A stretch of 40,194 nt of DNA from Rhodobacteraceae bacterium EhC02. GTDB taxonomy: Bacteria; Pseudomonadota; Alphaproteobacteria; Rhodobacterales; Rhodobacteraceae. The DNA lies in assembly GCA_001650895.1 (NCBI GenBank), contig LXYH01000032.1, positions 1-40,194 of the forward strand. Direction: 5' to 3'. The notes beneath the pieces were generated by a model. The model was not told the DNA's origin and did no database searches. It worked only from the letters and a program-made list of their open reading frames with translations. This document shows positions 8,389-16,915 of the stretch, piece by piece. Made by a program: the position numbers and the translations under genes. Each line of letters begins with the position of its first letter. Within the stretch, counting starts at the first letter, position 1.

Positions 8389-9786
8389 CTATTCGGCCGG
8401 CTCGGCCAGATCGAGCGAGGCGACCTCGCCCAGCGTCACGGGCTTGAGCGGGGCGCGGATGCGATAGGCGCCCACATCGGCCGGGTCGATCCCCTGCGCC
8501 TCGGCCAGAAGCGCTGTCACGCTCAGCCCGCAATAGCGCCCCTGGCAGGGGCCCATGCCCACCCGGCCAAAGGCCTTGGTCTGGTTCGGCCCGGAGCAGC
8601 CCAGCCTGGCCCAGCCCCGCACCTGTCCGGCCGTCACCTCTTCGCAGCGGCAGATGATCGTGTCATCGGCAGGGGACAGAACCTGTGCCGCAGGCGGATA
8701 GGCCGCATCGAGAAAGGGGCGCAGGGCGCGTTCGGCGCCCAGCCGCGCGGCTGGTGCGCGGGCGCGGGCATCGCGCTTTCCGGCATCGATCCGGCCCAGT
8801 TGATGCGCCACCTGGCAGGCGGCCAGCCGCCCCGCCTCGGCGGCGGCCAGCGCCCCGGCAATGCCCGCGCCATCACCCGCCACGAAGATACCGGGCTGCG
8901 AGGTTTCGCCCCAGGCGTCAAGGCGCGGCGCAAAGCACTGCTGCGCGGCCAGCCAGTCATGATCCAGCCGCAGCGCGCGGCTGGCCTGGGTATTGGGCAC
9001 CACCCCCTGGTGCAACAGCACCGTATCGCAGGCGATGCGTTGCGTCGCCCCGCCGACGGCAAAGCCCAGCGCCGTGGCCCTGTCCTGTCCTTCGACAGCC
9101 AGATCACGCGCGCCGCTGATCCGGCGCACCCCGGCGCGGCGCAGCTCGGCCAGCAGGCCGAGGCCCTTGAGCAGCGTGCGCCACCCGCGCAGGCCCCGCG
9201 CCAGATGCGGCAGGGCGCGGATCGTGTCGCGCAGGCTTTGGGTTTCGACCAATGCCAGCGGCGGCGTGCCCGCCCGCACCATCTGCGCGGCCAGCAGGTA
9301 AAGCAGCGGGCCGGACCCCGCCAGCACCGCGCGTTCCGCCACAAGACCGGAGGCCTTGAGCAGGATCTGCCCCGCCCCTGCCGTCATCACGCCCGGCAAG
9401 GTCCAGCCGGGGATCGGCACGGGCCGCTCCAGCGCGCCGGTGGCCAGGATCAGCCGGGCCGCGCGCATCTGCGCGGCGTGCCCATCCTGTGACCAGGTCA
9501 CGGTGATGCCATCCGCGTCAGGTTCGATATTCCAGACCACCGCACCCGTCAGATGCTGCAGGCCCGAGGCCTGCATCGCCCGGGCCAGATCGGCCCCGTC
9601 AAGATAGTCCTGCCCCAGGACAGCGCCGCGCTGCGCGCCCGCGCCGGTAACCGCGCGATAGATCTGCCCGCCCGCTGCGGTCTGTTCATCAAGGACCGTC
9701 ACCGACAGGCCCAGACCCGCCGCCTCGGTCGCCGCCGCCATGCCCGCAGGCCCGGCGCCGATCACGATCAGATCGACCATCCTCAT
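8389..9786 (-). CDS. FAD/BFD-type dehydrogenase subunit of a three-part amino-acid or amine oxidoreductase
   Basis: This is a NAD(P)/FAD-disulfide-reductase-like subunit as found in opine oxidase OoxA, HcnB and hydroxyproline dehydrogenase complexes. About 465 residues. The N-terminal dinucleotide fold shows VIGAGPAG at 8-15. The C-terminal domain has a BFD-like 2Fe-2S site: CRCEEVT followed by GPCQGRYCG, giving four cysteines. The start is placed at 9786 because it makes an ATGA overlap with the stop of the preceding 2Fe-2S gene; an ATG six bases later is possible. It is the last gene of the TRAP/dehydrogenase operon. The real substrate is unknown. Confidence 0.87.
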   Translation of the reverse strand: MRMVDLIVIGAGPAGMAAATEAAGLGLSVTVLDEQTAAGGQIYRAVTGAGAQRGAVLGQDYLDGADLARAMQASGLQHLTGAVVWNIEPDADGITVTWSQDGHAAQMRAARLILATGALERPVPIPGWTLPGVMTAGAGQILLKASGLVAERAVLAGSGPLLYLLAAQMVRAGTPPLALVETQSLRDTIRALPHLARGLRGWRTLLKGLGLLAELRRAGVRRISGARDLAVEGQDRATALGFAVGGATQRIACDTVLLHQGVVPNTQASRALRLDHDWLAAQQCFAPRLDAWGETSQPGIFVAGDGAGIAGALAAAEAGRLAACQVAHQLGRIDAGKRDARARAPAARLGAERALRPFLDAAYPPAAQVLSPADDTIICRCEEVTAGQVRGWARLGCSGPNQTKAFGRVGMGPCQGRYCGLSVTALLAEAQGIDPADVGAYRIRAPLKPVTLGEVASLDLAEPAE

Positions 9787-10082
9787 TCCGACACCCTCCC
9801 CTTGGGGCGCGTCAAGGCAAGACCGGCGCTGACCTGCATCATGCAGGCCTGCCGCGTTACGCCACCGACTTCGATCAGGCAATCGAAACAGGCGCCCATC
9901 ATGCAGAAGGGGCCGCGCGGCGCACCGGACAGGGGCGTGGCGCGGAACGACCCGACACCGGCGGCCAGCAGGGCCGCGGCAAGGTTGGCACCGTCCGGCA
10001 GGTCCAGCGGCGCGCCATCCAGCGTCACGCGCACGCGCGGCGCGGCAGGGGACAGATCACGAAAGGGCAAAGCGGCGTTCAC
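9783..10082 (-). CDS. Small (2Fe-2S)-binding subunit
   Basis: This is a 99-residue ferredoxin-like subunit that would carry electrons between the two flavin subunits encoded on either side. Cysteines in the pattern C-x4-C-x2-C (FCMMGACFDC) and a later RQAC give the 2Fe-2S ligands, as in HcnA/SoxX-like proteins with a Fer2_4 domain. The proposed start is GTG at 10082 (VNAALPF), overlapping the end of the preceding gene by 26 bases. Longer in-frame starts would lie deep inside that gene and give non-ferredoxin sequence. It overlaps the next gene by four bases. Confidence 0.85.
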   Translation of the reverse strand: MNAALPFRDLSPAAPRVRVTLDGAPLDLPDGANLAAALLAAGVGSFRATPLSGAPRGPFCMMGACFDCLIEVGGVTRQACMMQVSAGLALTRPKGRVSE

Positions 10083-11160
10083 TGAAAACCTCCAGATCCG
10101 GGGCGTCGGCATCCCCCTCCAGCCATTGCGGCAGGCGCAGCGCATGGGCCGCGGCAAGGGTGACGCCGGAATGGCAGGTGACCAGGCTGACGCCCGGCAG
10201 GGTCGGGCTGTGCTGGTAGATCGGCAACCCGTCGGGCGACATGATGCGCAGCGCACCCCAGCTGCGCACCATCTGCGCCTTTTCCAGCCGGGGCATCACG
10301 GCCACGGCGCGCGCGGCGATGGCGGCGACGGTCGGCGTGGTGACGCGATCATCCAGCCCCACCTCTTCCTTGCTGTCGCCGATCTGGATGCCACCCTCGT
10401 CGACCTGCCGGATGATGCCCGAAGGCCGGTTCATCATCTTGGGCAGCTTTTCGGTGATCAGCACCTGCCCGCGTTGCGGGCGGACGGGTGCGGCAAAGCC
10501 CAGTTTCGCGCCCAGATCCATCGCGCCCAGCCCGGCAGACAGCACCACGCGTCCCGCCTCGACCACCTGCCCCGAGGCGCAGGTGACGCGCAGACCGCCA
10601 TCGGTCTGCGTCACGTCTGTCACGGTCTGGCTGGTCAGCACCTGCCCGCCCTGGCGGCGCACGTCGGCGGCCAGCCCGCGCAGCAGGCGCAGCGGGTTCA
10701 CATGTCCATCCTGATGATGCAGGATCGCGCCGGCCACGCGGGGGCCGACCTCGGGCTCTTCGCGCTTCAGCGCGTTATGTCCCAGAACCTCGAACGGATA
10801 GTCGCCGCCCAGCGTGTCGCGCAGGGCGCTGTATTGGGCGACGCGGGCTTCAAGCTCGGCCTCGTCGAGGTGAAAATCATATCCGCCCTCCTGGCGCAGC
10901 GACAGGTCGGTGCCCGCCCCCTCGCCCAGTTCGGCGGCAAAACCCTTCCAGAGCGCTGCGGATTGCTGGCTCCAGCGGGCATAGGCAGGTTGGTTCAAGC
11001 CCTTGGACTGCACCCAGACCAGACCGAAATTGCCCCGGCTGGCGCGAAAACTGCCGTCATCGCCGTCCAGCACGATGACCCGGCGGCCCCGGCGCAGCAG
11101 GCCCCAGGCCACACTCAGCCCGACGATCCCGCCGCCTATGATCGCGTAATCCGCCTGCAT
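10057..11160 (-). CDS. DAO-type FAD-dependent oxidoreductase, catalytic subunit
   Basis: This is a D-amino-acid-oxidase-fold flavoprotein, probably the substrate-oxidising subunit of the three-part enzyme. The 367 residues start with an ADP-binding fold, IIGGGIVGLSVAWGLLRRG, at about 7-25, and end in a DAO substrate domain. The family includes HcnC, OoxB, glycine oxidase and D-hydroxyproline dehydrogenase. It is 54 bases downstream of dctP, with a stem-loop in the spacer. The electron acceptor is more likely the respiratory chain than oxygen, as in related complexes. The substrate is not deducible; an imported amino acid or N-alkyl amino acid is likely. Confidence 0.85.
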   Translation of the reverse strand: MQADYAIIGGGIVGLSVAWGLLRRGRRVIVLDGDDGSFRASRGNFGLVWVQSKGLNQPAYARWSQQSAALWKGFAAELGEGAGTDLSLRQEGGYDFHLDEAELEARVAQYSALRDTLGGDYPFEVLGHNALKREEPEVGPRVAGAILHHQDGHVNPLRLLRGLAADVRRQGGQVLTSQTVTDVTQTDGGLRVTCASGQVVEAGRVVLSAGLGAMDLGAKLGFAAPVRPQRGQVLITEKLPKMMNRPSGIIRQVDEGGIQIGDSKEEVGLDDRVTTPTVAAIAARAVAVMPRLEKAQMVRSWGALRIMSPDGLPIYQHSPTLPGVSLVTCHSGVTLAAAHALRLPQWLEGDADAPDLEVFSERRFALS

Positions 11161-11183
11161 CGGCCTCTTGCCCCGTTGAAAAG

Positions 11184-11206
11184 GGGCGCCCCGTGACGGG
11201 GCGCCC
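11184..11206 (-). promoter_or_regulatory. Stem-loop after dctP
   Basis: GGGCGCCCC and GGGGCGCCC form a perfect nine-pair stem with a five-base loop (GTGAC), eight bases after the dctP stop. On the transcribed strand it is followed by CTTTTC, a weak T-run. Partial termination or 3' end protection would leave more dctP message than enzyme message. Its arms nearly match the hairpin at 15092-15113. Confidence 0.6.
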
Positions 11207-11214
11207 GCCCTGGT

Positions 11215-12201
11215 TTACTTCGCCACCGCGTCAAGGATCGCCTGACCCCAGTCCGCGCCCACATCTTCCAGGATCTGCGGCCAGACCGTTTCGCGGATCT
11301 TGGCAGCCATCCCCTCAAGCTCGGCGGCGGACAGCGGCACGATCGTCGCGCCAAGGCCGGCCAGCTTCTGCTCGTTCGCGCCCTGATCGGATTCGGCCAC
11401 GGTCCAGCGTGTCGCCTCGAAGGCCTCGGCCTGCGCGCGCAGGGTCGCCTGATCTTCCTCGGACATATCCGACAGGGATTCGTTCGAGATGATCATGTAC
11501 CAGACTTCGAAATGGGTGTTGGCGGGGATGTAGGTCTTTGTCACATCCCGGAAAGAGGCATAGTAGCCTTCTGCCCCGGACCCGATCACGCCATCCACGA
11601 CACCTGTCTGCACCGCGGTGAACGCCTCGGAAAAGGGGATCGGTGCCGGGATATAGCCCAGCGCCTCGCCGGTCAGCTGGAAGCTCTTGATGCCGGGGAC
11701 ACGCACCTTGATGCCGTTGGGATCGGTGCTGCCGGGGGTGACGGCCTCGCGGTTCAGGGCGATCCCGCCGAAATAGACCGGATAGGCCGCCAGCATGGTG
11801 ATATCCTGTGCGGCGTAAAGTTCGACCATCGCCTCGCGCACCGCGCCGCCGGGACCATAGACCGCGCGGGCCTGTTCCCAGTTCTCGGCCAGGAAGGGGA
11901 AGGACGAGATCTGCATGCGCCGATCGGCTGCCGTGCCTGCGGGCTGCACCGCCATGTCGATCGCGCCGACCGAGATGCGTTCCTGCACGGTGGTATAGTC
12001 GCCCAGCGCAGAGGCCGGGAAGATCTCGATCTTGACGCGGTCGCCGGTGGCGGCGGCAACGGCTCCGGCAAAGGCGCGCACCTCGACGTCGATGGTGGCG
12101 TCCTGCGGGCGCACATGGCTTAGCTTCAGATCGCGCGCCTCGGCCATGGGGGCCAGGGCCATCAATGCGCCTGCGGCGGCTGTGAACAGGAATTTCTTCA
12201 T
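11215..12201 (-). CDS. TRAP transporter substrate-binding protein (DctP family)
   Basis: This is the periplasmic solute receptor of a tripartite TRAP importer. It has 328 residues with a signal peptide (MKKFLFTAAAGALMALAPMAEA, cleavage before RDLKLSH). The DctP fold is indicated by LSHVRPQDATIDVEVRAFA and by GIKVRVPGIKSFQLTGEALG, where the Arg of KVRVPG corresponds to the carboxylate-binding Arg of the family. A ligand with a carboxylate is therefore likely, which fits an amino-acid-type substrate for the dehydrogenase downstream. It is 56 bases downstream of dctM. Confidence 0.9.
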   Translation of the reverse strand: MKKFLFTAAAGALMALAPMAEARDLKLSHVRPQDATIDVEVRAFAGAVAAATGDRVKIEIFPASALGDYTTVQERISVGAIDMAVQPAGTAADRRMQISSFPFLAENWEQARAVYGPGGAVREAMVELYAAQDITMLAAYPVYFGGIALNREAVTPGSTDPNGIKVRVPGIKSFQLTGEALGYIPAPIPFSEAFTAVQTGVVDGVIGSGAEGYYASFRDVTKTYIPANTHFEVWYMIISNESLSDMSEEDQATLRAQAEAFEATRWTVAESDQGANEQKLAGLGATIVPLSAAELEGMAAKIRETVWPQILEDVGADWGQAILDAVAK

Positions 12202-12257
12202 TTTGGTTCCTCCGGTTGGATCAGGTTCGTGGGTTTCGGATGCGTGATTGCGGGTGG

Positions 12258-13559
12258 TCAGAGATAGCCGAACAGGCGCGGGAGCCAGAGCGACAGGTCC
12301 GGCCAGAAGGCCGTGAGGATCACGACGGGCATGTAGCCGGTCAGGATCAGGAACATGGCGGGGCGGATCACCTTCGTGACAGGCACATTGCCGATGCGCG
12401 CCCCCAGATAGAGGATCGAGGCATAGGGCGGCGTCACCCCGCCCATCGCGGTGGTCACCCCCATGATCGCCGCGAACTGGATCGGGCTGACATCGATCGC
12501 GGTCATCAGCGGCAGCAGCAGCGGCGCGATCAGGATGATGGCCGTCACATCGTTCACCACCATGCCCACCAGCAGCAGCATGATGATCACCATGATCAGC
12601 AGCAGCGTCCGGTCCTGGGTGATCTCGAAGATCGCGCTGACCAGTTTCTGCGGGATGCTTTCCATCACGAAGATCTGGCTGAGGATCATCGAGAACAGGA
12701 TCATCAGCATGATCGCGCCCACGGCGGTCGAGGCCTCCTTGCCGGCGGCCAGGAAATTGTCCCAGCGCAGGCCCTTGTAGATCAGGAAACCCACCGGCAC
12801 CGAATAGATCACCGCGACGGCGGCGGCTTCGGTCGGGATCATGACCCCGCCATAGATGCCGCCCAGGATGATCACCGGCATCAGGATCGCGGGAAAGGCG
12901 TGGATGCCGCGCTTGGTGACTTCCGACGACAGTTCCGACAGCGACGGCTTGTCATCCAGCACCAGCGGGAACTTGCGGGCCAGCCACAGGTTCACGACCG
13001 AGAAATTGGTCATGATGATCAGCCCCGGCAGCAGCGTGGACAGGAAACAGGCCAGGATCGAGGTGTCGGTGACCCAGCCATAGACGATCATCGTGACCGA
13101 CGGCGGGATCAGCAGCCCCAGGATCGAGGAGTTGGCGATAAGCGCCGTGGCATAGGCCCGCGGATAGCCGCGCTTTTCCATCTCGGGGATCAGCAGCGGA
13201 CCGATGGCGGCAATCCCCGTCAGACCCGAGCCGGAAATCGCCCCGATCACCGCGCAGCTGACCGCCGCCACCACGCCCAGCCCGCCCCTTACATGGCCGA
13301 CAAAGGCATTGACGAACCGCAGCAGACTGGCCGCGATGCCGCTTTCGGACATGATCGTGCCCGCCAGCACGAAAAGCGGGATCGCCAGCAGCACAGGGTT
13401 GCCCAGTTGCTGGACACCCCACAGGATATTGCCCTTCATGATGACGTCGCCCACGAAATACATCACCATGATGGCACCGCCAAAACACCAGGGCAGCGGC
13501 ACCCCAAGGGTCAGCAGCAGAACCAGAAGGCCCACGGCCAGCAATGCGACCTCAACCAT
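12258..13559 (-). CDS. TRAP transporter large permease (DctM family)
   Basis: This is the large inner-membrane permease, with about twelve hydrophobic segments over 433 residues. The start at 13559 (MVEVALLAVG) puts the first membrane helix right at the N-terminus and overlaps the dctQ stop by eight bases; an ATG 18 bases upstream would add six polar residues. Family features include AVSCAVIGAISGSGLTGIAAIG near residue 100 and GVTTAMGGVTPPYASILYLGAR near residue 385, the conserved glycine/proline loops. Coupling to dctQ fits one Na+-driven importer. Confidence 0.92.
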   Translation of the reverse strand: MVEVALLAVGLLVLLLTLGVPLPWCFGGAIMVMYFVGDVIMKGNILWGVQQLGNPVLLAIPLFVLAGTIMSESGIAASLLRFVNAFVGHVRGGLGVVAAVSCAVIGAISGSGLTGIAAIGPLLIPEMEKRGYPRAYATALIANSSILGLLIPPSVTMIVYGWVTDTSILACFLSTLLPGLIIMTNFSVVNLWLARKFPLVLDDKPSLSELSSEVTKRGIHAFPAILMPVIILGGIYGGVMIPTEAAAVAVIYSVPVGFLIYKGLRWDNFLAAGKEASTAVGAIMLMILFSMILSQIFVMESIPQKLVSAIFEITQDRTLLLIMVIIMLLLVGMVVNDVTAIILIAPLLLPLMTAIDVSPIQFAAIMGVTTAMGGVTPPYASILYLGARIGNVPVTKVIRPAMFLILTGYMPVVILTAFWPDLSLWLPRLFGYL

Positions 13560-14025
13560 GGGCCTGTCCTCCGGCAAGGGCGCGCAGATGGCGCGCCAGA
13601 TGCAGCGCCGACCAGCCCATCATCAGCACCATCGCGATCAGCAGCGCGATATCGGCGTAGAAAACGGGGATGTAGAGGGTCGGGCTTTCGCGCCAGACCC
13701 GCACGGAATAACGGGTGAAATCCCACACCCAGGTCAGAAGCCACAAGCCGATGATCAGGCTCAGCACCTCGCCCAGACAGGCCAGCACAAGGCGGGCGCG
13801 TTCGGTTTCAAGGAAGATCTCGAGCACGTTGGCGCGGATATGCGTGTTCTCGCGCGAGGCGTTCACCGCCCCCAGCATGTAAAGCCAGAACATCGGATAG
13901 AGCATGGTTTCCTCCAGCCCCATCACCGGCGTCTGGAACACGTAGCGCGTGATCACCTGCACGAACTGGCCCAGCGCCACCGTGCAGATCAATCCGGTCA
14001 GCAGGATTTGCGCGACCCTTTCCAT
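13552..14025 (-). CDS. TRAP transporter small permease (DctQ family)
   Basis: This is the 157-residue small membrane subunit that pairs with DctM. Four hydrophobic segments can be seen (about residues 5-25, 40-60, 78-100 and 118-140), with the common N-terminal pattern leading to TRYVFQTPVMGLEETMLYPMFWLY, typical of DctQ. It is the first gene of the leftward operon, and the 126-base spacer to the divergent LysR gene should hold the promoters. Confidence 0.9.
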   Translation of the reverse strand: MERVAQILLTGLICTVALGQFVQVITRYVFQTPVMGLEETMLYPMFWLYMLGAVNASRENTHIRANVLEIFLETERARLVLACLGEVLSLIIGLWLLTWVWDFTRYSVRVWRESPTLYIPVFYADIALLIAMVLMMGWSALHLARHLRALAGGQAHG

Positions 14026-14151
14026 TCGTCTCCCCTATCCACGGGGCTTTTGCCCGGTTGAAACAGGATTGACGCAAAGCCACGTATAAGATCAAATTTA
14101 AAATAACGATGATCCCATAGATATGCATTATACCCAGGAGCGACATCGCCC
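14026..14151. promoter_or_regulatory. Divergent promoter region of the TRAP operon and its LysR gene
   Basis: This spacer contains an unusually AT-rich patch at about 14086-14140 (TATAAGATCAAATTTAAAA and a TATGCATTAT run) within GC-rich surroundings, where promoters and a LysR box with T-N11-A symmetry are expected. I could not single out one convincing box. Regulation by the adjacent LysR protein is inferred from arrangement. Confidence 0.5.
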
Positions 14152-15078
14152 ATGAACCTCAGCTTCCGCCAGCTTCAGACCTTCCGCGAGGTGATGCGCA
14201 CGGGTTCGATCTCGGAAGCCAGCCGCAACCTTGGCCGCACCCAACCTGCCGTCAGCACCATGATCGCCGGGCTGGAACGCGAACTGCGCTATCCGCTGTT
14301 CCTGCGTGAGCATGGGCGCCTGACGCCCCGCCCAGAGGCCCATTATTTCCTGGAAGAGGCCGAGGCGGTGCTGGACCGGCTGGCCCAATCCGCCCGCGTC
14401 ATGGACGAGATCGGCAAACTGGATCACGGCCGCCTGCGCATCGCCTGCCACCCGGCGGCATCGGGTTTCTTCATGCCCCGCGTTCTGGCCGGCTTCCTTG
14501 AGGGGCGCCCCGGTGTCGAGGCCGCGTTGATGATGCGTTCCTCGGCGGTGGTCGAGGACCTTGTTGCAAGCCAGGAATACGACATCGGCCTTGCCGAGAC
14601 ACCGGCCCCGCGCGCGTCGATCCGCACCGAGGATTTCGCCCTGCCCTGCCTTCTGGCCATGCCGGCGGGCAGCCCGCTTGCATCAAGGGACCGCATCGGT
14701 CCCGCCGATCTGGACGGGCATCCCATGGCCACGCTTTTCGATGCGCATCACACCTGGCAGGCAACGCGCGCGGCCTTCGATCAGGCCGGCGCAAGGTTGA
14801 ACCGGCGTTTCGTGCTGCAGACCTTCCTGCCCGCGCTGGAACTTGTGGCCGCGGGTCTGTGCTGCACGCTGTGCGACCGGATCACCGCCGCCAGCCACGC
14901 GGGCGCGCGCGTGGTCTTTCGCCCATTTGCGCCCGACATCATCAGCAGCGTGTCGATCCTGACCCCGGCGCACCGCCCCCCGTCGCTGCTGGCACAGGGT
15001 TTCCGGGGCAACCTGCGACAGGCCCTGACCCGCCTGAACCTGGAACCGGCGCAGAACGCGGCCACGACGGACCGCTGA
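14152..15078 (+). CDS. LysR-family transcriptional regulator of the TRAP/dehydrogenase operon
   Basis: 308 residues with an N-terminal winged helix (LSFRQLQTFREVMRTGSISEASRNLGRTQPAVSTMIAGLERELRYPLF spans about residues 3-49) and a periplasmic-binding-protein-like effector domain from about 90 to 295. It is divergent from dctQ, the usual layout for a LysR regulator and its target, so it probably senses the imported substrate or its product. It is followed by a strong hairpin shared with the convergent yebC gene. Confidence 0.9.
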   Translation: MNLSFRQLQTFREVMRTGSISEASRNLGRTQPAVSTMIAGLERELRYPLFLREHGRLTPRPEAHYFLEEAEAVLDRLAQSARVMDEIGKLDHGRLRIACHPAASGFFMPRVLAGFLEGRPGVEAALMMRSSAVVEDLVASQEYDIGLAETPAPRASIRTEDFALPCLLAMPAGSPLASRDRIGPADLDGHPMATLFDAHHTWQATRAAFDQAGARLNRRFVLQTFLPALELVAAGLCCTLCDRITAASHAGARVVFRPFAPDIISSVSILTPAHRPPSLLAQGFRGNLRQALTRLNLEPAQNAATTDR

Positions 15079-15091
15079 CCCCAAAATGCAA

Positions 15092-15113
15092 AGGGCGCCC
15101 CAAGGGGCGCCCT
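15092..15113. terminator. Bidirectional terminator hairpin between the LysR gene and yebC
   Basis: AGGGCGCCCC-AA-GGGGCGCCCT is a perfect palindromic stem of ten pairs with almost no loop, set between two convergent genes. Only short A and T runs flank it (CAAA before, TGT after), so it may need Rho or act as a processing barrier. It shares its GGGCGCCCC/GGGGCGCCC arms with the structure at 11184-11206. Confidence 0.65.
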
Positions 15114-15136
15114 GTCACATCATCAGGCCCATCCGA

Positions 15137-15877
15137 TCAGAGCTGACCCATCACATCGTCGCTGGCTTCGAAGTTCGTGGTCACGCGCTGCACGTCGTCG
15201 TCATCTTCCAGCGCATCTACCAGCTTCATCAGCTTTTGCATGCTGTCCAGATCCATCTCGGTCGTGGTGGTCGGCTTCCAGACCAGCTTGGTGCTGTCGG
15301 ATTCGCCCAGCACGGCCTCGAGCGCCGTCGCCACCTCGTTCAGATCGGTGTCGGCGCACCAGATCAGATGGCCTTCCTCGCTGCTTTCCACATCTTCGGC
15401 CCCGGCTTCGATGGCGGCCATCAGGACGGTATCGGCATCGCCCACCGACGCGGGATAGGTGATCTCGCCCTTGCGGTCGAACATGAAGCCGACCGAACCG
15501 GTCTCACCCAGGTTGCCGCCGTTCTTGGTGAAGGTCGAGCGCACGTTCGACGCGGTGCGGTTGCGGTTGTCGGTCATCGCCTCGACGATGATCGCCACGC
15601 CATTCGGGCCATAGCCTTCATAGCGGATTTCCTCATAGGCATCGCCCTCGCCGCCGATGGCCTTCTTGATCGCGCGTTCGATCACGTCCTTGGGGCAGGA
15701 TTGCGATTTCGCTTCCTTCACCGCAAGGCGCAGGCGCGGGTTCTTTTCGGGATCGGGGTCGCCCATCTTGGCGGCCACGGTGATTTCCTTGGACAGCTTC
15801 GAGAACAGCTTTGCCCGGACCGAATCCTGGCGGTTCTTGCGATGCTGGATGTTTGCCCATTTTGAGTGGCCGGCCAT
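15137..15877 (-). CDS. yebC: YebC/PmpR-family protein
   Basis: 246 residues starting [18 protein letters not shown], the invariant N-terminus of the YebC/TACO1 family. The family has been described as DNA-binding regulators and as helpers of translation through difficult (proline-rich) stretches. Full length, three-domain organisation, single gene with its own upstream spacer of 118 bases. It is followed in the same direction, beyond that spacer's far side, by no other gene; the convergent LysR gene ends 58 bases away. The exact function in this organism is open, but family membership is certain. Confidence 0.95.
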   Translation of the reverse strand: MAGHSKWANIQHRKNRQDSVRAKLFSKLSKEITVAAKMGDPDPEKNPRLRLAVKEAKSQSCPKDVIERAIKKAIGGEGDAYEEIRYEGYGPNGVAIIVEAMTDNRNRTASNVRSTFTKNGGNLGETGSVGFMFDRKGEITYPASVGDADTVLMAAIEAGAEDVESSEEGHLIWCADTDLNEVATALEAVLGESDSTKLVWKPTTTTEMDLDSMQKLMKLVDALEDDDDVQRVTTNFEASDDVMGQL

Positions 15878-15995
15878 GCGTGCCTCCGTCTGCTTGTCTG
15901 AATTTGCCTGTCTGGCGGTCAGCGCCTCTATATGTCAGCAGCACGGCCCCTCGCAAGGCCGTCCGAGACACGGCGTGACGCCTTCCGGAGGCGGC

Positions 15996-16814
15996 TCAGC
16001 CCAGCGGGCCCGCCGCAACAAGCTTGCCGCCCTGGCGCACCGCGCAGACGCGGGTGGCGCGGCCGGTCATGTCGTCCGTCTCGACATAGACGCCGGACAG
16101 GGTCGCCTCGCCCATGGCGGGGTTGAAACGCCCCTTGGCCATGCCTGTCACGAAGCGACGCATGGGTTCATCCTTTTCCATGCCGATCACGCTGTTGTAG
16201 TCACCGCACATGCCCGCATCGGTCAGATAGGCGGTGGCGCCACCCAAGATCATCGCATCGGCGGTCGGCACATGTGTATGGGTGCCCACGACAAGGCTGG
16301 CACGGCCCGCGCAGAAATGGCCCATGCCCATCTTTTCGCTGGTCGCCTCGCAATGCATGTCCACGATCGCGGCCTGCACCGCACCACCCAGCGGATGCGC
16401 CGCCAGCACCTGGTCCACGGCGGAAAACGGATCATCGAAGGCGCGTTTCATGAACACATTGCCCAGCACCTGCGTGACAAGCACCTTGCGCCCCCGCGCA
16501 TCCGAAAACACCCGATGCCCGCGCCCCGGCGCGCCCTTGGCAAAGTTCAGCGGACGCAGGATGCGCGGCTCGTTCTCGATGAACTGCAGCATGTCCTTCT
16601 GGTCGAAGGCGTGATCGCCCAGCGTCAGGCAATCGGCCCCGGCGGCCAGCAGCACCTTGGCGTGATCCGCCGTCAGCCCCGCCCCGCTGGACGCGTTCTC
16701 GCCGTTGACGACAACGAAATCCAGCTTCCACTCGGCCCTGAGGCGCGGCAGGTTTTCCGATACGGCCTGCCGTCCGGCACGACCCATGACATCGCCAAGG
16801 AACAGTATTTTCAT
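15996..16814 (-). CDS. YmdB-family metallophosphoesterase (TIGR00282)
   Basis: 272 residues from the ATG at 16814 (MKILFLGDVMGRAGR); an upstream in-frame start would add twelve residues unlike the family. Metal-binding motifs are GDVMGR (7-12), NGEN (about 38-41), GDHAFD (about 66-71), DMHCEATSEK and GTHTHVPTAD, all characteristic of YmdB/DR1281 enzymes. Members hydrolyse 2',3'-cyclic nucleotides in vitro and influence RNA turnover and biofilm in Bacillus. It lies between the cyclo-ligase gene and yebC, all leftward. Confidence 0.9.
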   Translation of the reverse strand: MKILFLGDVMGRAGRQAVSENLPRLRAEWKLDFVVVNGENASSGAGLTADHAKVLLAAGADCLTLGDHAFDQKDMLQFIENEPRILRPLNFAKGAPGRGHRVFSDARGRKVLVTQVLGNVFMKRAFDDPFSAVDQVLAAHPLGGAVQAAIVDMHCEATSEKMGMGHFCAGRASLVVGTHTHVPTADAMILGGATAYLTDAGMCGDYNSVIGMEKDEPMRRFVTGMAKGRFNPAMGEATLSGVYVETDDMTGRATRVCAVRQGGKLVAAGPLG

Positions 16815-16891
16815 GCCCAAAGGCCTAGGGCGAATGCCGTGCCACGGCAAGGGTCAAGGTGGCGCGACCACTGGAAATCTGCACGCGCCCG

Positions 16892-16915
16892 CTTCATCTT
16901 TCCACAAATACTCAA
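16892..16915 (-). repeat. Second copy of the TTGAGTATTT element, covering the cyclo-ligase stop codon
   Basis: On the minus strand this reads TTGAGTATTT, two bases, GGAA, then AGATGAAG. The TGA inside the element is the stop codon of the cyclo-ligase gene. The similar block at 1505-1528 and a shorter AGAAAGATGAAGCGCG block at 29023-29038 suggest a recurring sequence. The role is unknown; a 3' end processing or termination signal is one option. Confidence 0.45.

Noticed and set aside
12216-13718. 500-codon open frame opposite dctM
   Set aside because: Its extreme Gln/His/Arg/Asp composition is the reverse reading of membrane-helix codons; dctM is a clear gene on the other strand.
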